Below, in pieces: positions 49,501-56,856 of a stretch of DNA of 64,000 bases; positions within the stretch are counted from its first letter, which is position 1; each line of letters begins with the position of its first letter. The DNA comes from Mytilus edulis. Taxonomy: Eukaryota; Mollusca; Bivalvia; Mytilida; Mytilidae. The translations under genes and the position numbers were made by a program. The DNA is taken from positions 20,295,647 through 20,359,646 of the forward strand of contig NC_092357.1 in the NCBI RefSeq assembly GCF_963676685.1. Reading direction: 5' to 3'. The notes below the pieces were generated by a model. The model was not told the origin of the DNA. It worked only from the letters and a program-made list of their open reading frames with translations, and made no database searches.

Positions 49501-52500
49501 CCTCTTTGTTTAATGTTTCTAGCTCACTAGTTTCATCAATTATCACTACTTGGATTTCTCTTCTTGCCCTAGAGTTAAGACCGCTTATTCATTGGCCAAC
49601 ACGGGATCAATTGGATCAATATTATCCTGATTGTTATTCTAAATACGGAAAAGTAACGGCAATTATTGATTGCACAGAGGTACAGACAGAGAGGCCATCC
49701 TTGGACAGCACTAATTCTGCTTTATATTCTAACTACAAGTCCAGACACACATACAAAGTTTTAGTTGCATGTACTCCAGGGGGTACAGTCTCATTTGTAT
49801 CTCATGCAACAGGTGGTGACATGTCAGATGTTGAACTTGTTAGAAGATGTGGCATTTTAGATTTATTTGAAGAAGGTGATAAAGTTATGGCAGATAAGGG
49901 CTTTAATAATAAAGATGACTTTCTACTAGGAGATGTTGAACTAATAATTCCAGCATTTGCAAGAAAAAACATTCAGTTTAGGGAATCCAAAAATATCAGC
50001 AATACTGAAATTTCAAATGCTCGGATTCATGTTGAGCGTGTTATTGGACGAATGAAAGATTTTAAAATCTTGCAAGGACCAATTCCATTGATTTTAAGTG
50101 ATGTAGTTGACAATATTGTTTTTGTATGTGGTTGTCTGGTAAACCTGTCTGGTGTGTTGGTACCACTACACACAAATAATAAGTCAGAGTAATGAATAGA
50201 TATGAAGTACATCTATATGATCAGTCATGCCAGCCCAATGCTATGTGTTGAAGGCCGTACTGTGAGCTATAATTGCTAAATTTAAATGCATTTTGACTTT
50301 GGTGTTGTCACATTGCCTTTGGCACTCATACCACATGTTATTTTTGTCCATAATTTGCATTCATGTTCATGTACTACTGCAAAATTTTATTAATTCACTG
50401 TACAGTTTATATATGACAGCAACAAATACATGTCTAATTTAATGTGTAAAATAAGAAATACAAAACAATGATCAGTTTTTTTTAAAGCATATTGTTCTTT
50501 CACAAATTTTTAATTTGAAAATATTCAATGAAATGAACATTTTTTCAAGACAAAATAAAAGTCTTGAATTTAAAAAAAAATCAAATTTACAGAAGTTTGG
50601 AAAAGCCAGTTGAAAAAATCTGTGTGAAGTAATATGACTTTTATTGTGAATTCAGATTATCTCCCTTTCCCCACATTTTCAATTATTTTTTCAATACTAA
50701 CACAACTTACAAGGATGATGTATTGATAGAAATACATGAAGTTGTATATAATTGTTTGTATTTTGACTTGTACACCTATCATTTTACCTTCTAAAAATAT
50801 TGTTGAAAGTCCTGCATGTGTTACATTGTATTATTAAAGTGTGTACAATGTACATGTACAGTAAACCTGTAACAAATTAATATATATAATTAAATATACA
50901 AATTCTTTATATTTAGAAAAATCATTTTTTGCCTTTGCAACTCTTACAAAACCAATTTCTATATTTTGACATCACAACATTTTCATTCCCTTTTATTCCA
51001 ACACATGGGTAATGAAACCAAAAGTCACATTTTGAGCAACAAATACTTTCTTCATTTAAAGTCAAAGGCTCGTCTTTACATTCACAGCTGCAGATTGGAC
51101 ATACAACAGCTGGATTAGAAGAAGGTACATGTATGTCAGTATTATCTTCATTCATACATGTAGTAGCACTGCCAGTGTCAACTTCTTGGACAACTTCATT
51201 AATTTCTAAATTAGAATTTGTGAAAACTTGATCGCTGTTTTGTTCATTATTTTGAAGTTTTTCATAGTACAATTTTACTTTATGTGTTAACAATTCCTGA
51301 ACGATAACTTTTGTGAAAAAAACTTTGCATTTATGTATTACATTCATGGTAAAAATTTCATCATAGGCAATCCTTTGAATAAAAATGTTGTCATCTGCTG
51401 CAACTGTTTTTACCACAAAATCAGCATATTTAGTATTTGTAGCATACATCTGAATTTGTACTTGAGTATAATATTGATGTTTTTTGTCAAGACTGATTTG
51501 TTTATTGTCAGAATAATTTAAATAAGATTGGTCTGAGGTTGCCATTTGTTGAATTGTGTCATTTTTATATTTTTCAGGATTTTTAATTTCTAAACATCCA
51601 AGACCACAACAATCACATATTATTAAACTGTCTGGTGTGGCTGCCAACCAAGGATTTTCTTTGCAAATGTGAAGCCCTGTGCTTTGTACATTGAAATCTT
51701 TGTGTTTGCCTTTTGCCTTTTTTTCATATTCTTTTATTGCTGGTAATTCTCTTTCTCTTCCCCATTTCAAGGATTTAACATAAGCCGGTGCACTTTTATA
51801 ATTGAAAATTTTCGCAACAACAGAGTTATTTTTTTCTGATACTTCATCTTTTTCATTAACTTTTTTTGAACATTCATTTGCCACTGATGCAGTTATGCGT
51901 CCAATCCTGTGATCAAACCATATTTTTGAACTGCTTTGTTTGCAGGTTTTGCGGACAACATAGTCAACCGTTTCATCTGTTATTGAATTATCAAGATTTA
52001 ACAGGAGTTCCTCCCCAAAGTCACATTGATTAATGTTTTGTTTTGCTTCAATAATTTCGTTAGCAAGAACAGGTATTGTTTTTGAAATAGTTTCTACTTC
52101 CTCTTCAATTTGTATATTTTCGATATCAGGATGCCCAGCATTTTTTTCAATATTACTTCTTGGTGAATAGAGTAGAACACCACAATTTCCATTTGTAATG
52201 TCTTCTAGCTTTTTCAAATCAAAATCTAACAATGTTTTTTCTTTTCTGTAGCAAACTGCTCTAGGGTCAAATGCCAATCTTGATTTATTTCCCTTTTTTT
52301 CAAATCTTCTGGAGTAGTATCAAATCTACCAGTTACTTTTTTCACAACAAGATTGCGTACGAAGTTAGGTTGAGTAACCCTTTTCCCTTGAGCATGCGGT
52401 TTGTGCCACTCCTGTGGTTTGGATGTACATGCTTTGTTGCATCCTGCCTCTATTTGCCGAACTATAAAATGCAACAAAGAAACACAATGTTTACAATGTC

Positions 52501-55269
52501 CTCGCAAACCTGTAGGGCAATTGCAATATGCATTTTCGACTTTACCTGTTCTCTTATGCAGGATAATCCAAACACTATATGGCGCTTGTGTCTGTGCCTT
52601 TTGCCTTGCAACAATAGCCTTTATGTAGCAGTAAGAAATATTAGGACTGATGCGGTGGTATTCAACTCCAGTGACGTGTCCAGACAAGTATAGACTTTCT
52701 CCTTCTTTTGTTGATTTAATTCCTTTTGTTTGAACATTATGGTTCTCAGCACCTGTAAAAATTATTACATATATACTTGTTACATAAATACATGTAGTTT
52801 TCTTCTCATTTTTGTAGGATGTTGTAATCAAAGTACATGTAAACAAACAAGTTACCCAGTGCCTTGTTCTGATTTAACTTAATGCACATTTTTATACGAA
52901 TAAATCAGTTTGACTGTCTTATATTGTACGTCAGGATCCTGTAATTCACTTATTGTCATTTGTTCAAGTCTCTCAGATTTATTCATAAAGAAACTGTATT
53001 GTTATAAATTTGGTTGTTTATTTTCTTGTTTTGGATTTGTCATGTCACACATTTTTATAAAATTGAGAATGAAAATTATACCTGATTATGTGGTATGTTT
53101 TTTTTCATTGTTGAAGGTTGTATAGAGACCTTTTGCTTACTGGTATTAATGTCTCTTTGTCATTTGAACTCTGGTGGAATGAAGTCTCACATTAATATGA
53201 TATAAATTACCAAATATTACCCAAAGACAGCCTAAACTTTATTTGGTAAATGAAAAATTCCTTCATATGATACCAACATAAAATTGTCTGCTCCAACATT
53301 AGGGAGCTACGATTTGATTTTAATGGGGGGGGGGGGGGGGGCTAGGATGAATTTTTTTTACAAGTTTGTCCTGACTTTTTTTTTTAATTTCATCTCTAAG
53401 AGCCCTTACACCCATAAACATCGCATGGTAGCTCCCTTAGTATGGTAACAGGATTTTTTTGGCACCATTCTGCATCTGCATCTGCCGAATAATAGCCTCC
53501 TTCAACAAGTCGAAGATTCTTTTACTATAGTGATAATAAAAAATTTACTTTCTGGAATTTACTGGAATTTACAGTTATAGTGATTTAGGGGCACCACTTA
53601 TCTAATAAGAAAATCAAATCATTAACAGTGTATTTCAACTCCATTTTGTAGGATTTTTTTTCTTTATTTCTTCAACTTTTCACTTTATTAGACATTATAA
53701 TCATTGTGATTTGGTCATCACTGATGAGTCTTGTATAGACACAATGCGCATCTGATGTAGAAAAAAATATAAGCCTTATATATATATAAGATATAATTGG
53801 AAATTGATGGTGTATTTTTTTTATTATTTTTTTTTAAATGACTTTGACACTTTGGCATATACCATTTGATTTTCTGGGGGAAACTAGGTTTTATTCTGGC
53901 TCTCATTGTTGTTAAAAAAACAATCTTGACAGCACCTGCATCAAGTTTTGCCCATTAGAAAAAAAATGTCCGTGCCTTTTATATGTCTTTATATAAATTT
54001 TTTAAGTGAATATAGGGGGGGGGTATAGTTTTATAATATTGTTCTTACACAACTTTATGTAGTCTTCCACATCTGTGGCTGATGTATTCGGGAAGTTGAT
54101 AAATGTTTTCTCCCACCCAGCTAACATCTTCACAGGATCGGGAAGCTTTATGAGCCCATCTTCTAATACCATCTTATTCTTCCGTTCCTCAATGATTGTC
54201 TTGAGGTCGTCATCAACAGAAGATTTCAGGGGTACATTTCTCTTTTCAGCAATTGATGCCAACACCAGTCTGTCCTCCTTGTTCCTACTTGCGTATGGAA
54301 TTCCGCGGTCCCGCAAAAAACTCCCAACTCGTCCCGTTTTAAATCTTTAACGTTTTTATTCTCAGTCATCTTTCTTTATGTATTGTACAGCGGGAAACTA
54401 AGGACGCAAACAATCCCACAATGCAACGCTTTGTTATGCGCGAACTGCTATGCGCGTTTTATCCGTAAAGAGATCTATGGTGACCTATAGTGGTTGATGT
54501 CTGTGTCATTTTGGTCTCTTTTGGATAGTTGTCTCATTGGCAATCATACCACATCTTCTTTTTTAGTTATTTATTTCACCCCCCATCATGAAATGGTTGT
54601 TCCCTTACACAACATATTTTCTGTTGTTGCAAGCTACTTTTCTAAGAAGAACAAATATATATACATATATAAATATAATTTGTTCTTCCTTTATTGACAG
54701 CTTAACATGTTTAATATTCTGCAAAACTGGAACACAATTTAAATATAATATCATTTATTTATATCTATTGGTATTTATAACAATAATATCAAACATATAT
54801 CTGTATGAATATTTTTGGTGTCTCTGTTTATCAGTTTCATACTTGAGTTTCCCTAAAATTAAAAAGTGTCTCAATGACACTGCAGTCAAGAATGGAATGA
54901 ATGAATATTACAAATACCTTCAAGACTATTTATTAGCGCTGAATTAACGTTAACAGCCTTTCTACCCAGCTTTCTTGTCTGCTCTTCAATAATGGCATTT
55001 AAGGGGCTGATTATTATGCATTTGGTGTTATTCATTTTTCCAAGCATTTCAAAAATTAATGACTTCCCATAGCCAGTGGGTAGCATGATCAACGCATCAC
55101 TTTTCATTGCACCTTGAATACTTTGCAATTGCAAAGGTTTCAAGTAGGTTAAATTAACATTTCGCGTACAGTTGATCTTAGTTAAGGCAATTTTATGTAT
55201 CAAGACATTCTTAAGTTTTTCTTTAAAATCTTTCACATCGTCTGCTGCCATATTGTTTATTGTTGTCAT
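43033..55269 (-). CDS. RecQ-family ATP-dependent DNA helicase, four exons, defects present
   Basis: Exons on the - strand: 55,269-54,918, 45,892 to about 45,310, 44,616-44,491 and 43,571-43,033. In order they give motif 0 (LKPLQLQSIQ), Walker A (PTGYGKS), Ia (ISPLNAIIEEQ), DEAH with QWGHDFRPDF, III (LALTATATP), a IV-like IVYSK, V (ATQAYGMGTDAPDV), VI (QEIGTAGRDG) and the RecQ zinc-binding cysteines. RecQ enzymes unwind DNA 3' to 5' using ATP. Three oddities stand out. An 11-T run at 45,825-45,835 puts exon 2 out of frame by one base. A TGA occurs just before the likely end of exon 2. Motif VI has T where most RecQ proteins have the first arginine. Intron 1 is about 9 kb because a 6.4-kb transposon sits in it. 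The gene may be a decaying copy, or intact with sequencing errors. It converges on the DUF6589 gene and may belong to the same mobile element. Confidence 0.75.
43572..44490 (-). other. RecQ intron 3 (GC-AG type)
   Basis: Non-coding, with a TA microsatellite at about 43,961-43,980. The donor on the - strand reads GAA T followed by GCAAGT, the usual form of GC donors. The acceptor is GTTTAG. Joining gives an uninterrupted SSLECYLQEIG. Confidence 0.6.
44491..44616 (-). CDS. RecQ gene, exon 3 (motif V)
   Basis: A 126-base exon after the acceptor AAAAATATAG. It reads QNMADTHGSIKLLFATQAYG, MGTDAPDVERVCHIGPPSSL and E: the conserved motif V block (AT.AFGMG.D.PDV) followed by the H.GPP.. segment that leads into motif VI. 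It is too short to be found by length alone; the match is strong. Confidence 0.8.
44617..45309 (-). other. RecQ intron 2
   Basis: Non-coding AT-rich sequence. A weak donor GAG/GTTATT on the - strand at about 45,309 is likely; it resembles the donor of DUF6589 exon 1. Confidence 0.5.
45310..45892 (-). CDS. RecQ gene, exon 2 (motifs II-IV), frame broken
   Basis: After TTATATTTCAG the exon reads PEAADFKDGKFEYIFGHPEQ, then shifts by one base in an 11-A run (45,825-45,835), then VCTIFKQKSWENVSHIVVDE with DEAH, FRPDFRNI, ALTATATPKMRKEI and an IVYSKLKWCG segment. It ends SQFHAS and TGA shortly before the presumed donor. With 10 A instead of 11 the first part stays in frame. The TGA could be a decayed CGA. 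Confidence 0.75.
45825..45835. other. Homopolymer frame break in RecQ exon 2
   Basis: Eleven T on the + strand. Frames on both sides are plainly helicase sequence but differ by one base. Confidence 0.75.
45893..47898 (-). other. RecQ intron 1, 3' part
   Basis: Non-coding. Contains the 100-bp block shared with the DUF6589 intron (46,737-46,843) and a perfect TGACGTCA at about 46,381. No gene seen. Confidence 0.55.
46737..46843 (-). repeat. 100-bp block shared with the DUF6589-gene intron
   Basis: On the - strand it reads ACCTGGCAACAATGAGTTGG through CTGGGGGACCAGGAACCGTT, close to 31,918-32,022. The two are in opposite orientation in the window, but both are sense relative to the gene that contains them. 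Confidence 0.85.
47899..48095 (+). repeat. Mussel interspersed repeat, 5' part (transposon target)
   Basis: From GTCCCAAGTCAGGAGCCTGT through GTGGTTGTCGTTTGTTTG to GCTTTGCTCATTGTTGAAGG and CTGTA. It continues directly at 54,478 (TGGTGACCTATAGTGGTTGA). A transposon therefore interrupts it at 48,095/54,478. Confidence 0.85.
48096..48112 (+). repeat. Left terminal inverted repeat of the transposon
   Basis: TAGATCTCTTCACGGAT, one mismatch to the reverse complement of the right end. Confidence 0.85.
48187..50192 (+). CDS. THAP-domain DDE transposase (Harbinger/ISL2EU-like), two exons
   Basis: Exons 48,187-48,242 and 48,716-50,192 join in phase to 510 residues with no defect; donor CAG/GTAATA, acceptor TTTTTTCAG. 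Exon 1 supplies MSHRCAVYGCNNDY, the first cysteine pair of a C2CH THAP finger. Exon 2 supplies KC.KEEW..KW, TRVCSNHF and the HPKLHMKGY end. A coiled coil with leucine spacing (about 157-190) follows, then a helix-turn-helix-like segment (LMTLMKLRLNLNQEFMASLF). The DDE_Tnp_4 core comes last: IIDCTEV (D337), VMADKGF (D412) and HVERVIGRMK (E459). All catalytic positions are present, so the enzyme could be active; it should recognise the transposon ends and cut and paste the element. The ATG at 48,187 is chosen because the finger starts at once. Confidence 0.88.
48616..48632 (+). repeat. tRNA T-arm-like hairpin in the transposase intron
   Basis: GAAGG, loop TTCGATT, CCTTC: a perfect T-arm including the B-box sequence GGTTCGATTCC. 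No acceptor stem or A-box is placed for a whole tRNA, so a tRNA-derived SINE relic is more likely than a tRNA gene. Confidence 0.4.
50193..50921. other. Spacer between the two convergent transposon genes
   Basis: Non-coding. Carries a decayed mussel repeat (50,230-50,340, with TGAAGGCCGTACTGTGAGCT) and A/T-rich 3' sequence for both genes. Confidence 0.6.
52294..52300. other. Frame break in the YqaJ gene, T7 run
   Basis: Upstream frame ends TTPEDLKKREINQDW and continues to a stop. The downstream frame carries KGNKSRLAFDPRA and the nuclease. One extra base in the run would join them. Confidence 0.8.
52910..53170 (+). repeat. Decayed mussel interspersed repeat in the YqaJ-gene intron
   Basis: GTCAGGATCCTGTAATTCAC, CATTGTTGAAGGTTGTATAG and TGTCTCTTTGTCATTTGAAC correspond, in order, to the repeat at 47,899-48,095 plus 54,478-54,565. 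Confidence 0.6.
53301..53440. repeat. AGGGAGCTAC foldback with a G17 run
   Basis: The left end AGGGAGCTACGATTTGATT and the right end GCATGGTAGCTCCCT form inverted arms. The interior has a G17 run (53,325-53,341) and the TCCTGACTTTTTTT unit. It is the inverted relative of the repeat at the left edge of the window. Confidence 0.7.
53706..53760 (+). ncRNA. Degenerate hammerhead-ribozyme-like sequence
   Basis: CTGATGA (53,721-53,727) is followed by a 4-bp stem GTCT/AGAC with loop TGTAT. The conserved GAAA would come next, but ACAA is found instead. Downstream GCGCATCTGATGTA resembles the helix III strand and cleavage side of mussel repeats I remember (GCGCGTCTGGCGTA). The loss of GAAA predicts no activity. 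A fragment of the downstream arm recurs at 63,923. Confidence 0.4.
54315..54320. other. Frame break in the YqaJ gene exon 1, A6 run
   Basis: The ATG at 54,369 opens MTENKNVKDLKRDELGVF, which must shift one base in this run to continue RDRGIPYASRNKEDRLVLA. Confidence 0.75.
54461..54477 (-). repeat. Right terminal inverted repeat of the transposon
   Basis: ATCCGTAAAGAGATCTA on the + strand, the inverted partner of 48,096-48,112. Confidence 0.85.
54478..54565 (+). repeat. Mussel interspersed repeat, 3' part (transposon target)
   Basis: TGGTGACCTATAGTGGTTGA, then GTCATTTTGGTCTC and GTCTCATTGGCAATCATACC. It continues the repeat broken at 48,095. Confidence 0.85.
54918..55269 (-). CDS. RecQ gene, exon 1 (motifs 0, I, Ia)
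   Basis: ATG at 55,269 opens MTTINNMAADDVKDFKEKLK. Motif 0 (LKPLQLQSIQGAMK), Walker A (IMLPTGYGKSLIFEM) and Ia (CIIISPLNAIIEEQTRKLG) follow at the expected spacing of RecQ proteins. It ends SLE G before GTATTTG, phase 1, matching exon 2 (GA CCA GAG). Intact. Confidence 0.85.
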
Positions 55270-55430
55270 TTACAAATGCATGCCGGGAGAAAACACCGGC
55301 TTTCCTATTTTGATGACGTCAATATTTTTAAATTTAGAACAACCTCGATTTCAAATAAAAAGATGGCGTTATACCCTACCTGTCTTGATATATGAAATAT
55401 GTAATATGCACATTGACCTAGACAGGCGAA
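55270..55430 (-). promoter_or_regulatory. Upstream region of the RecQ gene with a CRE-like palindrome
   Basis: A perfect TGACGTCA at 55,314-55,321 lies 45 bases upstream of the ATG, within a GC-richer patch (GCCGGGAGAAAACACCGGC). This is compatible with a promoter, but nothing more is shown. Confidence 0.3.
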
Positions 55431-55768
55431 CCTCTTTTTTGAAAGGCTAATACTTGTTATCCATTTTTCTTTTGCCATCCAAAATTAGTTCGTGATGTCA
55501 CATCCGGAAAATCCGAACATCGCTATTGGTTCAGGAACATATATACACTGTTCCGTGATTGGTCTCATTCGATAGAATAGATAGTAGTCGTTTCATAAAT
55601 GTTATGCCCAAAATGTCAATTTCTTTGCTTATTGTTTAGTTTTATATGTATTTATATCAAGTTAAATATCGGGAATGTTTACAATTATTCTGTACCATTA
55701 CACTAATGTTACTCTTTCGTGTTGAGGTTAAAATGTAGTCGATAAGCGTCTAAAAGAATAAGACAACC
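55431..55768. other. Non-coding 5' flank
   Basis: No gene or repeat end recognised; searched by eye for a terminal inverted repeat of a larger element without success. Confidence 0.4.
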
Positions 55769-56490
55769 TTAAGGTAGCACAATACAAAGATTTTTTCACT
55801 CCCTATCAGACAATTTTAAACTGATGTAATTCATTTCATCCTTCTTTATATTTTATAAATGAGGTACCAAAAAAAAAGAAGAAAGATTAATCTTTCAAAT
55901 TGTGATAATTTCATTATGACATTATCATTACATAATCAATTGTTATGTAATAAGTTGCTATATTGTGATGTCCACAATTGAATGAATTTAGCGTATTTGT
56001 TCTTCATAGCATCCAAAAATATTTTTTAGATTCTTGTACAACACAGCTTACCTCCAAAACTGTGTCTCAGATTTCCAAAAACATCAATAGAACACATTTT
56101 ATACCCAATTGAATTTAGTGATCTCTTATGAATTGATGTTGCAAACTTCATTGAAGATTTATGAGAGAATGAAATACAATAGGAAACATCTGAGACACAG
56201 TTTTGGAGGTCAAACTGTGTTGTGCAAGAATCTATAAAATATTTTGGGATGCCATGAATAACTAAGAAGCTAAATTTGTTCAAGTATGGACATCACAATA
56301 TAGCAACTAATTACATAACAAATAATTATGTAATAGTTATGTCATAATGAAATTATCACAATTTGAAAGATTAATCATTCTTCTTTCTTTTGGTACATCA
56401 TTTATTAAATTTAAAGAAGGATGAGTGGAATTACATCAGTTTAAATATGTCTGACTGGGGATGAAAAATCTTTGTATTGTTCTACCTTAA
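55769..56490. mobile_element. 714-bp near-complete palindrome flanked by TTAA
   Basis: TTAA at 55,769-55,772 and 56,487-56,490 flanks GGTAGCACAATACAAAGA and its inverted partner TCTTTGTATTGTTCTACC. The arms pair for about 300 bases each, down to the CAAAACTGTGTCTCAG and CTGAGACACAGTTTTG segments, leaving a loop of roughly 90 bases. Apparent frames are by-products. Confidence 0.9.
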
Positions 56491-56856
56491 AGAAATGCTC
56501 CCGCACATCTCTCGTGGTTTCAATTAAACGAGACTACTGAGGCTGATCCTTACGGCTGCTTGATATAAACTTTATTTGATACACATACCACCTTGCCTTA
56601 TCCTCCTGAATACAGCAGACCAGTTATGATCAACAGACATATCAACAGACAACAATGGGGATGAAAAATCTTTGTATTGTGCTACCTTAAGGAAATGCTC
56701 CCGCAATTCTCTCGTGGTTTCAATTAAACGAGACTACTGAGTCTGATCCTTACGGCTGCTTGATATAAAATTTATTTGATACGACATACCACCTTGCCTT
56801 ATCCTCCTGAATACAGCAGACCAGTTATGATCAACAGACATATCAACAGACAACAA
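56457..56856 (+). repeat. 200-bp tandem duplication that includes the palindrome's right end
   Basis: GGGGATGAAAAATCTTTGTA starts at 56,457 and again at 56,657. Each unit continues through CTCGTGGTTTCAATTAAACG and CAGACCAGTTATGATCAACA. Because the unit contains the last 30 bases of the palindrome, the duplication came after its insertion. Confidence 0.9.

Larger units (their letters stand above)
50922..54369 (-). pseudogene. SAP / SWIM / YqaJ-nuclease / PHD protein with two frame breaks
   Basis: Exons on the - strand are 54,369-54,049 and 52,752-50,922 (donor T/GTAAGAAC, acceptor TTTTTACAG, joining to a TGT codon). Restoring two bases would make 717 codons. Order of domains: a SAP-like helix pair near residues 8-42, then a SWIM zinc finger near 175-205 (CNC...HCKHC). 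A YqaJ-type nuclease follows at about 330-520 (GRERELPAIKEYE, LAATPDSLI, LEIKNP, HQYYTQVQIQMY), and a C-terminal PHD finger at about 660-715 (CPIC, CCSKC, FH..C, C..C). YqaJ proteins are lambda-exonuclease-like recombination nucleases; SAP, SWIM and PHD suggest DNA or chromatin binding. Frame breaks are at A6 (54,315-54,320) and T7 (52,294-52,300). Homopolymer sequencing error or recent decay could explain both. Confidence 0.85.
48096..54477. mobile_element. Complete 6.4-kb THAP-transposase / YqaJ DNA transposon
   Basis: Terminal inverted repeats TAGATCTCTTCACGGAT (48,096-48,112) and ATCCGTAAAGAGATCTA (54,461-54,477) match at 16 of 17 positions. A second inverted pair lies just inside (TGCATTGTGGGACAGTTTGC at 48,134; GCAAACAATCCCACAATGCA ending at 54,425). 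The flanks rejoin as a mussel repeat, so the borders are firm. The target duplication is short, possibly TA. Inside are two convergent genes: a THAP-DDE transposase near the left end and a SAP/SWIM/YqaJ/PHD protein near the right end. Known ISL2EU elements (IS5/Harbinger-related), as I recall, pair a transposase with a YqaJ-type nuclease, so that is the best class. It sits in RecQ intron 1. Confidence 0.85.
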
